Below, piece after piece: positions 24,362 to 38,800 of a DNA stretch of 64,000 bases (position 1 is its first letter; each line of letters starts with the position of its first letter). The DNA lies in NCBI GenBank assembly GCA_022695795.1, contig MU404073.1:310001-374000 (forward strand), given 5' to 3'. Position numbers and translations under genes: made by a program. The notes beneath the pieces were generated by a model that saw only the letters and a program-made list of their open reading frames with translations, was not told where the DNA came from and searched no databases. Source of the stretch: Biscogniauxia marginata (taxonomy: Eukaryota > Ascomycota > Sordariomycetes > Xylariales > Xylariaceae).

Positions 24362-27300
24362 TTAGTCACGGCTGCCCTGGTTTGATTTCCGTACCGATTT
24401 CCGCGCGGCTATCGTTGCGCTTCGCCGGATGCTATCAACCCAGACCGAGTCATCCAGGAAATACCTGACTTGAGAAGGGCTGACTGCGCTACCACGCCTG
24501 CTGTTCTCGCCCGAGTTCGTGGCATCATGCAGTTCGAAGCTGAATGCCGCCTCCTCAGATCGGTGCCCGGACATCGCAGGAGACGATCGAGGCAAACTCA
24601 AGGGGTGGGTGTACGTAGAATCGTACGTCGATAAGTCAGTACTGGAAGACCAACTCTTATGCTGTGGTCGCAAAGCATCAGGCGCAGCAAGGAAATCTGA
24701 AGGCTTGGGCTTGGTTGGCGTAGCTGCTAGGGTCGTGCGCTGCTGAACTGTCCGGGATTTATCGTTTTCGTCGTCCACAAATATGTCCGGCACACCGAGC
24801 TGTGGGATTGCTGTCATACGAGCTGCCCGTTTCTTTTCTATGTGCCTCTTGAATTTCCGGGACCAGTAGCTGAGATGTGTTAGCATAAGAAACGACGTGG
24901 GGCTTCGGGAAAACCTACAGCGTGTCAAAAAACCCAAGCACCACCCTTCGGCGCGCTTCTTCTTCAATGCGCTGGAGTCGTGCTCTTCGCCGCAGGAACT
25001 CCTCAAGTCTAACGGCTTGTTAGAAATCGTCCAAAATGAGTCAGGGGTTATGGAGATAAATCACCTTAGGCTTTTACTATCGCTGATAATATTATAATGG
25101 GCCATAATCATGAGGACCGTTGTGAAGGAAATTCCCATATCCGGATCCGCAGAAACCATCACTTCCTCATAGAAAATATTGAACCGGCGGCGTCGCTCTT
25201 GAACTTTTCGCACGTCAATCTGACGAAGTCGTTCGTTCAATCTCTTCGTATCCACTCCGCTAAGTCCACTGGATGTGGCGATGGACGTGTGCTGCTTGGG
25301 CTGTTGCTCTTCGTTCCTAATATCTTCCAGGATTTGACGAACAGAGTCTTCCGAATCATAGATGCGCATCTCAAAGACACCCGACAACTCTCCAAGCAGT
25401 CTAGGGAACGCATCTTTGCTAATAAAGCCTGTACCCTGAGGATCAACACTCCGCCATGCCTCCTTGAATCTTCGTATTTCGTCTCGATCAAGGTTTGACA
25501 TCCCACTAGAGCGCTGGTACACGTAACTGAAACTCTCAAAGATGAGTGAGATGAAAAGATTGACGAAAATATACATGCTGATGAGGTTCCAGGCAACGAA
25601 GAGTGACCTTGCCCAAGAAGTACTGCCACAGTCGCTGTTGAAGAAATCTTCATCTTCAACACAGAGCGGAGGAATAATATTTGCGTAGTCTTCCATAATC
25701 GCATTCCAGCCCTCGCCGACGCTCATGCGAAAAAGGAGGATAAGGGCGTTCGGAACTGTCCTAAAATTGACATTGGTGTCCTCTTGTTCACCGAAGCGTG
25801 TCAAGCTAAACGTTTGCGTCAAGGCGATCGCAAACACGAGAAAGAACACTAACCAGGTAGCTAGCAGGTTGATAATCGTCGACAAGCTAGCCGCCGCGGT
25901 CTTGAAGAGCTGGTCTAACGCATCGTTTCTGGGAATGAGGAGGAGAACTACGCTCACGAGGAAATATTTATGAAGTTGGACAAATGCCTCACGATCTCGC
26001 TGTGTGATCAACAACACGGTGGTGTTGAATGCCCCAAACACGGCCATAAGTGAGTACACATCCCAAGAGCTTCTTCTGAACCGGGTCCAACCAAGACCAG
26101 CGATGCGGATGACGACGTTGGCGATGTATATCAATGTGAAAATAAAGAAGAGACAGTATCTTGTCACTGTCCACGCTATCGGCTCCGTAGAGTATTCCAA
26201 CATCAACAGGATTAAATGAAGAACGAGAACGACTGTTATTCCGGTGTACCACTTGCCTCGTTTCTCGATTGCTCGCTTGTGACACCATTTCTTCCATTTA
26301 TTCTCTGAATCATCGTATGAGCTTCTCGAGGGGGAAATTTGACGCAGTCGTTTTCGAAGTTCAAGCCACGACCTCTGATCGGCCGTTAGGAATGCAACAC
26401 CTGTCTGTTCTGTGTAGTTCCGCATGAAGACGGAGATGAATAAAGTCAAGACGAACACGGTCGCAAGCAAGTTGAACACAACGAAAAACATTGCATTGCC
26501 CTGGGCTGCCATGTCCTGTGGTTGGAGGCCACGACCGGTGATTGACTGTGCAGCGAAGGAGACATCAACCCAGCCTTCCTGCGACACAATTTGGAAAAGT
26601 ATGAATAGTGAAGAAGGGAAGTCGTCGAAACTGAAAAAATCGTTGCCGGCGAATCGAGGAGCGAGCAGCGGCCAATTGAATGGAGAATCCTCAAATTCCC
26701 CGAAGCAGTCGTTCAGACTGGAAAGATTGCTGTCATTGCAGGACTGAAGCTGTCCGTTGAAGAGATTTACCGCATAGATTGCAAATGGGATCAACAAGGA
26801 CAAGGAGACCAAGGCAGCCTAGAAAATCAAGTTTTAACGATCAGATCTCATGTTGGGGACAGGGAGGTAAACCTACACTGATGATTTTCCATCCAGCCAC
26901 GATGATCAGTGAATGGAAGGTGTCTCTTGCGGTATTGCTGATGTTGAGAAGGCGGAGAGCTCTGAGCGCCTTGAAGGCGCCTACAACTCTAGAGACGTCC
27001 CCGTCGCTCACAAGTAGCGTGAGCACATTGATCCACAAGGTGATTAGCACCAGCCCGTCAATGATGCCCCAAGAGCTTCTATAATAAGCATTTGGTGTGA
27101 AGAACCAGCCATCGGCAATAATTTTAATCGCAGCCTCGACTGTGAATAGTATAGCAAAACCAAGGTCGGTCCAGACGAACCAGGAGGTAGACCGAGCTTC
27201 ATCTGACATGTGATGCGTGTAAAGGTATTCTTTCTGATATAGCGGAGTCGTAATACAAGCGAGAAGCACCATGGCGATGATTGCTGCGTAGATGAATACC

Positions 27301-30300
27301 GAAAAGGCATACCAAGCAACTTTGTTCGGTTCCACGCCATCAAACCTTTCATGACCCCGTCCCGGACCAACGATCCGCTGGCAAAGTCGTCGGATGGGGT
27401 TTGAAGGAGTGAATATGTAGAGTGAATTATTATACGTAGGGTGTCGTGCCAGGTATTCTCTTTGAGCCTTACGTCGTTCTGCGGTAGCAGACACGGCCTG
27501 ACGAGCCATTTGCCGTGGGTCTAGAGCATCGTTAGGGTTGTGGTTGAGTTTCATATTAGAATAGAACGGATTCGGCTCTTTGCCAGTGAAAAGCTTCTTG
27601 AACCTGCCCCATAACGTCGACATGTAGCCAGGCCGGATTTCAGCTCCCGTTTCTTGTGCAGACGACTGGCTACCACCCGGACCCTGCTGGCCCTGCTGCA
27701 ATGCATCTATCGTATCGTCAAGAAATTCTCGGACGACGGCGTCCTTCAACAACATCTCCATCGTAGCCGGTCCATAGTCGAGTGGGTCTCGCACTCGCCG
27801 GCCTTTGCCAAAGGCAAATATTTCCGAAAGTGCAATATTACTACCAGCAGTGCTACCCAACTCCTTACGTTGCAAAAACGCCTTGACTTGCTCCAGTCGC
27901 TTCTCATCTTCCGACACATCAAAATTTTCCTGAATGACAGCGATGAACATATTGACAATGATAAAGTACGCAAGGATGAACCAGGCAATCAGGAACATCG
28001 CGCCATACCATGAGGTGCCCTGTCCTGTCGTGAACTGTGTGACATCGTATAGGATCGAAGTCCAGTTTTCGCTAGAGAGGATCTGGTACATGCCAAGGAA
28101 TGAGTTGAAGATGTTGTAAAACGATATCCTAACCAGCTCGCCGTCGTTATCATGGAGTGGGAGCTCGCCTCGGAAAAGCTGAACAGCGAAGATGGCTATA
28201 ATGAATGTGATCAGAAACACAAATATAATGAGGTTTCCAATACCAGATGCATTTCCAAGTACCAACACAATCAGCTTCCTCGTGATCGGAACGGCTAAGA
28301 CGAGACGATAAACTCGGAGAATTTGAAAAATCGTTAGCCACGCATATAACTGACCACTGCCGCGTACCAGCGGTAGAATGATGACTGTGTTTATAACTGC
28401 GAGTACCAAGTCCACGTTGTTACGAGTATGCCGGTGAAAAGCCTTCCAGTTGGCAAGAAACCTGATAATTATCTCGATATCAAAAAAAATTGTAACGACA
28501 ACGCTATTGATGTCAATGAAGGCTGCCCGGTCGGGTGGCATATCTGAGGTTCGCCAGGCCTGAACCGAAAGTTCATACCCGATGAGGATGATCCAAAACA
28601 ATCGAGTTTTATCGTATATCTTCTGCAACGAAGAGACTCTTCGCAATCGCTCCTCCTGGTGTTCCGGAATAAGAGAATCTTGCTCCGCAGTGAATGCGCT
28701 AGACTTGCTCTCTTCCCGAATGACCTGAAAGGATGAAGTAATGACGGCAATCAGCAAGTTGGTCAACCATAACATCATGATCATTATGCCGGCTCCGAAA
28801 AAAAAGGCCGCGGCAGTATAATCTGAACTAATTGTGTAGTACATCAGATCGGACCAGGTATTGGCACTCATGATGACAAAAACCAACTCTAACGAATGGT
28901 AAATATCATCAAAGTTGACGGTGCCATTGTAAGGGCTCTGCAGCTCAAGACAGATCGATTGTTGAGGACAAATGTAACCCTTAGGACTACCCGCTTGTGG
29001 CACTAGATTCTCAAACGAGTTTGTAGTGTTGAATCGGACCCAAGGTGCTTCCTCGCCCGTGGTATTGTCGATATGACCGCCGCAGAAGGTCATGTCGTTT
29101 ACGAATGCCGCTTCGAAGCTGTCCGGTTGTAGAGGATCCCGCCATACGCAATGTCGGCTCAGACTTGACTTGAAACTTTGCAAACCGACAATAGCGAATA
29201 ACAGCCAGAAGAACCCGATGAGAAAAGAGACTCGAATAAGCAGTGGCGCTGCCTTTTTTAAGCTTCGCAGTATGATCTAAATAGCAAATTAATCTGAGTA
29301 GCAACACAAAAGGGGGCTAGACGACTCAACTTACCGCAGTACCATGCGTAAGAGCAAGAAGCCGAATAATTCGAAGGCAACTCAACATTCGGAAGATATA
29401 TAGGTGGTACTTCGTCTCCAGACCATTTATACTTAGCACAAATGAGATCCAAAAGGACACAACGGCAATAAAATCAAGTCTGTTGAACCCATGCCGCAAA
29501 AATGCACGCCGGGCAAGCTGCATCCTCTGTTGCTCCTCAAGCGTCTCGGGCATACCGTGCATCATGGTAAACGATCGAGCAAACGTGGACGGCCCAAAAG
29601 TCTCTTGCCGGGTCGCCTTCACAGACTTCTGCCGTTGGGGCCGGAAGACGGCGTTGTACTGATCCGAGATAGCGCCGCGAATACCTTTCTTGCGATCGAT
29701 GGTACTGTATTCGGCCGCATTCAGGATGAAGCCGGAAACAATAATACGGGCCACAATTTCTAACGTAAATATAATAAAGAGGATTAATAGTGACCAGTTG
29801 AACTTGGACTTGACATCCCAAACTGGCCGCCGTTCGAATCCAGGTTCATAGACGTTATTTGCAGCCTCAACGGCGAGCAATATAGCTTGCAGAACGATCA
29901 AGAGGAGAAGGGTCGGTTCCATGTAAGGATTCACCAGAATATCACATAGCTTCATCCGGATGTAGCTATCTGGCGGAAATATGCCCAGCGAACGCCCTTT
30001 CAAGGGGTTCGGTAATGGTGCTCCTCGGCGAGGAGACAATGGTTCCTCTGACCACTCAAAGCCGCCCTTTTTCTCACCAGGAGATGGAGGATAGACCTGA
30101 GACGGGTATGACGTATCCGCACCGATGAGAAAAGAGGTATTATTGATGGAGGGCCTCCGACCGTCGGCACTTGGAGATCTTGATCGCTGCCGCTTCTGTT
30201 TTTGCTCGAGGGTCTCTCCTTCACCGCTGATATTGACCACACGCTGAGACATGGCCCTAACAATAGACCCAGCCTTGTACAGAGCACCAGCGCCGGTCGT

Positions 30301-30930
30301 GCTCTGGCTTCGCGACGACCGGTTGTCGCTTGGCCTGAGAGAGTTTCCATAGCTGCGGTGCCGGCTGCCTTGTTCCAAATCGAATCCGAGCATCTGAGTG
30401 GAGCGCCCCCGGGTTCCGGAAGGGCTATTGCCTAAGTCGGAAACAGTCTGGAAACTATCTCTAGGATGGGATTCGGTTTGGGGAGTAGCCAAAGCGCCCG
30501 AAATTGGCTGGGCTGAAGACGTCAAAGGTGCGCTGTCGGATTCCAAATAGTCGTCGTGGCTGTCGTCGTAAAAGGAACCCTGAGTAGCATACGGGTTTGC
30601 GGGTGCCGGTGTTGCTCGGGGGAACGTAGAAGCGGGGGGGTTGATATCGGGAGGGAGGGCGAACTGGAGAGCGGCGGCATCGATGGGCGAGTGCGGGCTC
30701 AGATCGGGCTCATCCTGATGTTGGTGTTGAGGAGGATAGCCCTCCCAGTAAGTCGAGATGCCTGGTAAGTTGGGATCCGCAAGGGATCCGCCTCCTGGCC
30801 GGTCATTGCTATGCGGCTGAGTCTGTTGTCGGCCCAAGTTCTGTAGAGGGATAGATTGCGAGGGCGAGGGCGAGGGCGGGGGCGGGGGGTTCTGTTGCGA
30901 CTGTCGAGGATCGGTCGGCGACCTAGTCAT
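24362..30930 (-). CDS. Voltage-gated high-affinity calcium channel alpha subunit Cch1
   Basis: Plasma-membrane Ca2+ channel that with Mid1 mediates high-affinity calcium influx under stress and in polar growth. Five exons on the minus strand (30930-29335, 29276-26877, 26818-25065, 25008-24919, 24869-24362), introns 46-58 nt class, 2115 aa, the usual size for fungal Cch1. The N-terminal ~330 residues are Pro/Ser-rich and disordered. Four six-helix repeats follow. Arg/Lys-bearing S4 helices are visible in repeats I (RMLSCLRIIRLLALTHG), II (ILRVYRLVLAVPITRK) and III (AFKALRALRLLNISNTAR); repeat IV has a poor one. Pore-loop residues at the filter position read Asn (671, ANTWSD), Glu (935, SSENWT), Glu (1413, SQEGWV) and Glu (1701, GEGWNA). 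The C-terminal tail contains an EF-hand-like helical region and a Ser-rich end. Exon lengths sum to a complete frame. Mid1 is not encoded nearby. Confidence 0.96.
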
Positions 30931-33133
30931 GATGATTTCGTGTCATCTAGATGACAAGCAGATTAGATATGCGGATAGGAAGATTCCGAGGCAAGGGCAC
31001 GAGCAATGCGCGAGCGCACTCGCGGAATAGGCCTTAGGGCGGTATCAATGGCATCCCATTCCCATCCAGTAGACCAGGAGTTCGATTCCGGCGTTCTGAT
31101 ATACTTCAAGTGCTGTGGGTTGTGTGTTCTATGTTGTGTGTCGGGCCTCGATTGCGATTGTATAATTAAGCAGAAGAAGGAAGCGAGGGGTCGGTCAAGT
31201 GCAAATAAGAGACGATATTGCGATCTGACACATGAATGGCACACGGCGTCGTACACGGAAAGGCGGAAGTGAAAGAGGAACGAACGATTGGCAGACTTGG
31301 TTATTATTTTTGTGCAAGATTGTGTTTTTTTTATTTTATTTTTTACAGAGGAATCGTATATCGTCGTCGCAACGAAGCTACATCTACGCAGTAGATAGCA
31401 GCTGAGGATGTCGCCGGGAATTGTATGTTGGTGTTAGTGCTGCTAGTTGATTGGCGTCAAACAAAAATTGGGATGAAGCTCAGCCTCTCTTGACACATCT
31501 TACGCGGTTTTTAAGTGGGCCAGGCACGAGCCAGCTGGAGAAGACCTGCATAGGGTCGGTAACCAATGTCTACATAGTACAATGCAGTACTCCAGCTCAG
31601 CCAGCTCAGCCCCTTCGCGCAAGGTACTGTTCAGTAGTGCCTACGTGTGAGTTACTCACGGCTTCTATTACCTAGTACAATGCACTCACCAAGCCGGCAT
31701 GTACACCAGCCCCGCCACACTTTCCATCTTTGGTACCAACCCCTGACAGCACTAGGATATGATCTACCCTGTCCTGGCTTCCCACACCCTCAGGCACTGC
31801 CGCTTAGCCTATCAGCAGCAAGATCAATGTAAAGAATACGAAGTCCAAGCCTGAACTGTTCTCCTTCTCCCGTGATCAAAGAACGCCATTTATTTGTCAT
31901 CACTGCCCAGGTCAAATATATACTTAGTGTAGGCTATCAGATAATGGTTGGAGTCTTGGCTATAACATGAAGAAAAAGACGTAGGTACACAGGGGGTGTT
32001 CTTGTTGGTGTTTTGAACTGAAACACAACTTCGACAGCGCTAAGTCTAAGTCTTGCCCGTCAATCCGACGATCCGTCTCTCTGTCTGTCTGTCGAGACAA
32101 CTACATTTAGATTGGGTTGAGAGCATACATAGTAAATCTGATTAGGCTTCCTATTTCGACAGACCGACTCTTGGAGTGGTCAGAAGGAGGGAGACTACCC
32201 AATGTTGTTTACCATGAAATTTATGATGAGCTGGCCACCCTATACGGGATAAGAGCGAAGGGCGTGTGTGATGTCGGTATTTAAGTCGGTATGGTAGTTA
32301 TTTCTTAGAGAAACACTCAACAGTAATAGGTCAGTTGGTAAGACGTACCAATGAGTAGAGTACACTACCTACATGTGGCTTGTGGGTTACATGATTCTGC
32401 AAACCTGTAAGTATCCATAATGGGCGGCCTCTGGCATACTAGTGTATAGGGCATATCAAAGAAGTTGTGTCGAAGCTGTGTATTATTTCCCTTATCTTAG
32501 CCCCATATGTGATTGGACATTACCTCATCCTCTTTTTATTGCATATCTACCTAGGTACCTACTACCTACATAACTGGGAGGCGGGGCGGGGGCACCTGCG
32601 AAGGGAGGAAAATACCTAAGGTAGACGGTCACGTGCAATATCTCTTAGTACTCCTAGTAAAGTCACGCGTGGTAGGTCCGGCAGTGTAGGTACGTACCAG
32701 CAGGTAAAGTGGAATGCCGCTTAGGTACACACTAGAAGGGCACTGCGTCGCGTCAAACTAGGATCGCGCCTGTGCCAGAAAATTGCTGTGCAGCGTTCCC
32801 CAAAATAGAGTTCCCACATGTATTTGATTTTCAACAACCTCAACGTCACTTGAACTGCGAACCCATCGCGAACTGCCTCTCTCGGATCAACAGCTTCTTT
32901 CTCTACCAATTTGCTCTGGCTGTCTTCCTCATTTCTAATTAGACATATCGACACGGCCATGAGATATCTACTTCGATCTTTACCTGCTTTCCCCTCGTGC
33001 CCTTAGACGTCACACTTTAATCATTTTCCCATCGCCTCTTTGCTTGAACACCATCCACACAAATTCCCGGCCTTCCTCGATCTTCATCGTGCATATTTTT
33101 CGTGACGCCTAGTCGTCAATCACCGTCGCGACC
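30931..33133. other. Divergent intergenic region between CCH1 and the PHD gene
   Basis: Holds the promoters of CCH1 (-) and the PHD finger gene (+). No coding frame is convincing. An ACCTAGGTACCT palindrome lies at about 32549-32560 within a longer ACCTA-rich run, and a TCTG repeat at 32076-32093. Confidence 0.55.
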
Positions 33134-35818
33134 ATGGTCTCGTCCCGGAAACGCGCCCTGCGCGACGTAGAGCCAGATTTGGGTGCTCCTGAATCATCGG
33201 GGGAGTCGACTGTGTTGCGGCGCATTAGAGATTGTTGGCAGTTTGCCAATCTATTCCAGTGGATTTACCTATTTGGCAAGGTGGTCAAAATCGATGAAAG
33301 TATTGATATAGATGTAAGGTGCCTCCTATGGATGATGGATTATGACCCGTCTAATCGTCTTCGCTATCTTAGGATCTCGAAGCCGAATGCTTGAAGCCTC
33401 ACTCCGCTGTTTTAGTCAATATCGGTCTCGCCTTGCTGAAGTTCGTATCATCGCATCGCGGTTTGACGTAGGTCCTATCATATGTGCCATCCTACCGGAC
33501 AGCGCTGACTGCTTCTTAGTCCAGATCTGTTTGACGAATACACGCGCCGACAATATGTCGCAAAGGCCCCGGAGCGAAACCCATTCGGTACCGGCGAAAC
33601 CCCCGCAAAGTTCGACGACTTCGATGCTCTCTTAAAAGTGTGTTAGCTGCAAGGCGCGTCAGAGTATCTATGCTGACAACTATATGCAGATCCGAGTATT
33701 GCAACAGCTTACACAATGGGTCATGTTGCATCCTGACCGCATTCGAGAAAAGATGGATGAGCAGAAGCCTAGCGACCAGACAGACTGGGTGCGTAAGCCC
33801 CTTTCTATGCTTGTAGCTACGAGGGCCAGCTGACATGACTATAGAGGATTGAGCCGACCGGTTGGGATAGTGATGACCGCACATATTATATTCTAGACGA
33901 TAACAGACTTTATCGTATGACCCAGGCACCGCCCACTCCCGCGCCGTGGAAGCCAAAGAAGAATACCAAGAAGGCGAAGGCAGCTGCGAGAGCTGCCAAA
34001 AGGCGTCGGGTGTCAAGATCAGCCGCTCAGGACAGTGAGAATGTCGACGATAGCTTAGCCTCGGATGCTGAGGGGGCCCCTGAGCTCGAAGATGATGGTT
34101 TAGGTGGCGCAAAATGGGAATGTATCGGGGTAAGCTTGGGGGAAATCCAGGCTTTTCTAGCTACTATTCGAAAGACTCGTGACGAGAACGAAAAGGTCCT
34201 CCGAAGCGCCGTGGAGAATCACCTCTTACCTATTCTGGAAAGGCAAGAGGAGTCTCGTAAGCGTAAAGCCATACAGCGGGAAAAGGAGCTACGCAGTCTC
34301 GAAAAGATGGCCCACGCCAAACGGTCTAGTCGCCTCGCCAGCAAGGCTGAACAGCAGAAATTACAGGAGCAAGCGAAGGAAGAGGAGCAGAAACGTCGTG
34401 TCGGGGAAGCTGTCGCCAGGAAAGAGGAGCAGAGACGCCTGAAGATGGAGAAAGAACGTGACAACAGGATGATGTCTCGAGAGCAGCGTCTGAAAGAACG
34501 GGAATCCCGGCGTCTGCGGCACGAGGAAGAACTCGCTCAACTTTCCGAGGATAGCAAAAACTTGAATGCCAGCAGCGGTCGATTGTCGGAACGCCGGTTG
34601 AAGGCGGAGATCGAGAAAAACAAGCAAGCATTACAGGAGCTTGAAGAGGAAGAGAATGACTGGATCTTTGATTGCATCTGCGGCGTCTATGGTCAAGTGG
34701 ACGATGGTACGCACAGCGTCTCCTGTGAAAGATGCAACGTCTGGCAGCACAGCAAGTGTCTCGGTATTAGCGAAGAGGAGGCAGACAGTGACGATTTTCA
34801 CTACATATGCAAAACTTGCCAGCGCAAGCTTTCGTCGGAGACGGAAGACCCAAAATCCAGTATCATCAGAGTGAAGGTGAACCGATCCGGCCATACTTCA
34901 TCTTCGCTCCCCGTCATAGACAAGACCGATGTAACTACACAACAGCAACACGAATTTGTACCGCGTTCCGATGTCACCGTTGAACCCCCCGGTAAATCCC
35001 TTGGGACCTCCAGTATCTCAAAGCCACAGCAAAGGTCAACCTTCGTCGAGAAATCACTCGAACCAAGCCGTCAACCCTCCGGCCACCCGAGCATTCCCAT
35101 CAAACCAACAGGGCTAGCTAACGGACCACCCTCCCTTTTACCCTACACTAATGGAGAGGGAGCCAATCCGTTCTCTTCCTCCCATCCAACTTTATCGCCA
35201 CCAGAACAATCGCCCAACAAGTCTAGGGCGTACTCTACTCTATTTAATTCATCCCCACCTGTTGGTGGAAGTCCTCGACAGTCTGCTAAATTACCCCAGA
35301 AGGGAGTTTTTCATGTCTCCCCAAAGGCCAACAGCACTACTCAAGCATCATCGAGCAGCTTGCCTCCTCATGCTGAGGCCTACGTGCCGTCTGTGGCAGC
35401 TAGATCCGATTCGCCTCTGAGGCAGCCTTTTGAGGCAGCAACCAATAGCTTGACAGTGCTTTCACCTCCCACTGCATTCTCTGTATCATTTTCTGCCTCC
35501 GCCCAAACACCTAGTGCAAGTATCAACAGCCACAACATTGCACTCTCAACCCCGAAACTTGACAAGGCAGGACCACGCCGCGGTGACGTAACACCTACGC
35601 TCCCGCCCACGCGGAACGGCCTTTCACCGTTGAAGCGCTCGCCGCCTCCGCATCAATCAAGTAGCGGTGTCCATTCGTCGCCAGCAGCCGCAATCCTCCC
35701 GCCTGTAACAGCTCTTTCTCCGTCCCCGTCAGAGCAGATATTGACACCTCCGGTCAAGTCTGCCGATCCCGCACGACCGGCCTCGCAGCAATCAAGCAGT
35801 TTTACCGCAGACGCGTGA
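33134..35818 (+). CDS. PHD finger protein with N-terminal DDT/WHIM-like region (RSF1/CECR2-like chromatin factor)
   Basis: Probable nuclear chromatin reader. Five exons (33134-33313, 33373-33467, 33520-33637, 33690-33788, 33845-35818) with introns of 52-59 nt give 821 aa. The first ~185 residues form an alpha-helical module (CWQFANLFQWIYLFGKVV, LVNIGLALLKFVSS, TGWDSDDRTYYILDDNRLYR) resembling the DDT/WHIM regions of chromatin-remodelling cofactors. A basic Lys/Ala/Arg patch at about 200-220 looks like a nuclear localisation signal. A long charged coiled coil spans about 288-433. A C4HC3 PHD finger lies at 441-489, from FDCICG through CERCNVWQHSKC to YICKTC. The last 300 residues are Ser/Pro/Thr-rich. 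The first 164 residues only emerge after removing four short introns. The PHD call is firm; the DDT/RSF1-like assignment is by resemblance. Confidence 0.87.
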
Positions 35819-38800
35819 TATAGAGCGCCTCAAACGTAGAATCATAGACCAAATTTTTACTTCGCTAATTAGAAGATATCACTTAAGAATGGAGACAGAC
35901 AGGGTGTGCTGTGACTAGCTTGAGACTGGTCATACTTTTCGGTGAGACTCCCGGCGCATGGCAAGGTGGCACTCATAAGCAGGAAACCAGATGAAGTGTC
36001 AATCTGGAGAAGAAGTAGATTGTTGTCTCGGCATTCCGAAACGCTGTGGACTTGGTCTAGTTCTGTTAGTATATGTCTACCGGGCGGTAGAACATTCACA
36101 TGCGTCACGGATGAGATGTGTCTACTATGCTACCATAAGGAATGGTTGATCCTTGTGAGATCTCAGACAATTGCATGAGAAATGATGCGTCATACAGCAT
36201 GCTGGGCAAGAGGCTTCGAATTGTAGACTAGAGATAAACCAACGAATTTTAATGTGTGTATCTTCGCCCGCTACGTTGTGTAGTATTGACAGTGATCCTG
36301 TGTAATTATATACTATTTCAACATGATCTACAGTCAAGTGGGATGTAATTCCGAGAAATAAGATGGCGGTCCGTTTTGGATTCCATTTAGGGTCGAGCCC
36401 ACGAGTTGTCAGGTAGAAAGCCACACCGAATAACCTGCAGGAAGGACGCACCATCGGACTTTGCGAAAGCCTCACCGCCAGGATAGACTCGCATGATACG
36501 TGCAAGATGCTGCGCGTGAACCATTAACGTCATATTCCTAGAGCCAAGAGGCGCACACTACGTGGACCAATACCTCTATTCGACGAGCTACAGCGTGTCT
36601 TCCACCAACTAGATCTCTGGACAAGGCCTCGCTCCACGGCCTCTATTCAATCTATCCGTACTGCCAGCGAAGTACCTTACCTAAGCAGCCTAGCTCAACT
36701 ACCGAACCAAGCGAGGCTGATACAAGGCCTCCCAAGAGAAACCTCTTCTCCTTATCCGATTTAAGGCTCATTGGGCGGGATACGGCAGGGCACACCGGCT
36801 CCCAACTGCGCCCTAAACCCCGCGGTCTCGCAGGAAGCACGAGGTAGATAGGGGGGGAGGCGGCCGTATTGAGGTGCCCAATTAGGTAGGGATACTAGAA
36901 CTACTATGGGCAGGGTATATTTTGCTTCAACCATCCGCGGGAAAGCGAAGGGGGGTGGGGACAAGCCTATCCCAGCACTGTTGCGTCCTTAGCTACCTAT
37001 GGCGATAGCTCTCGGTCTAATAATTGGGCTAACATATAGGCCGGTCAGTGACATACTCTGCATACCCAAGTTTGGCGAGGGTGGTTAATTAAGCTACGAT
37101 GGCCTGAAGTTGAGCTGTCACACAAGGTCCCGACCGTCCGCACGAACTGTTGGTCAGAGCGCCGAGACAGGACGGACGATGAACCGGGAAACAGCTGCGG
37201 TTTCTTGTGGTGGGTGGGTGGAGAATCGAAGAATTAGATACGGAATTGGATGGTTTCCCATATAGATGCTGGTTAGTGAGGCTATCCTCCAGTCGATGAA
37301 TTAGATTCTCAGCTCTCCGGCCCAGGGGCGGGAGGCAGTAAAATGCGAGACAAGTAAGCCAATCATCCAGAGGCTACTAGGAGAAACTATTCAAACTTGG
37401 AAAGCTTTCAATCAATTATCATGAAGAAACAAGAGACAGATAATGTTCTAAGCGTGGGTTGAGTTATTGCTTCCTTGGCGGGTTTCGTTGTTGACTATAA
37501 TGCTCTACCGTGTGCATATAGTAGTAGACAAGCAAAGGCAACGGGCAGTTGGAGAAAGAATGTTAGCCGAGGAACCTTATATACGATAGCCTCAAAGACG
37601 ACCACTTGAGTTAAAGAAGCAAAAGGAAAAAAATTAAAATAAAAGGGCAGCATCACAAACCAGTCTTTCACAGCGGCAACTAGTATATATGCACGCACAC
37701 TCACCCCCCTTTTCTTTTTTACGAGCTGCTTCACAGAAGCATGCCCCTACTGTAAAACTGCTTGGGCCAAACTGCTTCGGCAGGAAAGATGAAATAAGCA
37801 TTTCGCCCATGTGAATTTCTCATTTGCAGTAAGTTGGTTATCAATTGCAGTTACAACCACAACTAATATGCTTACAGCTCTTCACTCACTTACATGCTTT
37901 GACATTTCCCCAATTACAGCCAGCCAAGGACTGACGTCCAAACAGCCAGCATCACTAATGCAGGTAGCCGTCATTTGGACAGGGATTGGTGCTGCAAACA
38001 GGTGTGTAAGCCGAAGCTGACCAATGGCTGAAGAGGGTTATTGGTAACCAAGACCAGCTGCAAATATGCCTGCACTATTGCTGATTGGCAGGGCTGATCA
38101 ACTGCAACTAGATCTCTCTCTCCCTTCCGGGCCTATTCTGACGCGAGATTGATCAGACCACGCGACAGAGGGTGTATGTCTAGTGACATAGAGAAGGAGG
38201 AAGAACAAGCTGGGGGGGAGAGGGTTGCCAAGCAGCACAGAGCAGACGGGCTCAACACTGGGCTCGCTCCTAGGCATCTTCTAGTTGCGAAAGGAGAGGA
38301 AGAGTACAGAAAGAATACTGCATCTGGCTTAGCTTCTCTAGCAGAATGATCAAAGGAATGCGGGAGACGTGGGACATCGCCCACTGGAGAATCTGTGTGT
38401 CAGAAGCACGTTTTCGGCGCATCCAGGTACCAGCATTCCAGAGCAAGCCAACAGCCACGGAACAGCAACGAACCCCAGAAGACCGCATCAAGCCGCCCAG
38501 CTGAGGCAAGTCCAGGTTTGCCGCCCGTTTCTTTCGAGAAGGTGTTGTAACCCCGGATTTCTAGATATAGCTGTGGGGACCTATTCGGGTTGTTGCGCGA
38601 ACTATTCAGCCTTGGACCGAACTCTTCCACTCCCATCATCCATGACTGCAGTTTCCAATGGCACATTCCTATATCCCCTAGAATATGCCGCCGTCGACAT
38701 GATGTGGGGATGTCTGCAATGATATCTGCTGGATGTCTTGCCCTAGCGGGCAAATAGTCGGATCAGGGACCAGAGACACTCACGTACACACGCCCCCCCC

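Noticed and set aside
29815..29840. GTTCGAATCC tRNA-like box
   Set aside because: It lies inside coding exon 1 of CCH1 and has no tRNA fold around it.
31060..31100. GTTCGATTCC box resembling the B-box of a tRNA gene
   Set aside because: The flanking bases do not form a T-stem and no A-box or acceptor stem pairs at the right distance.
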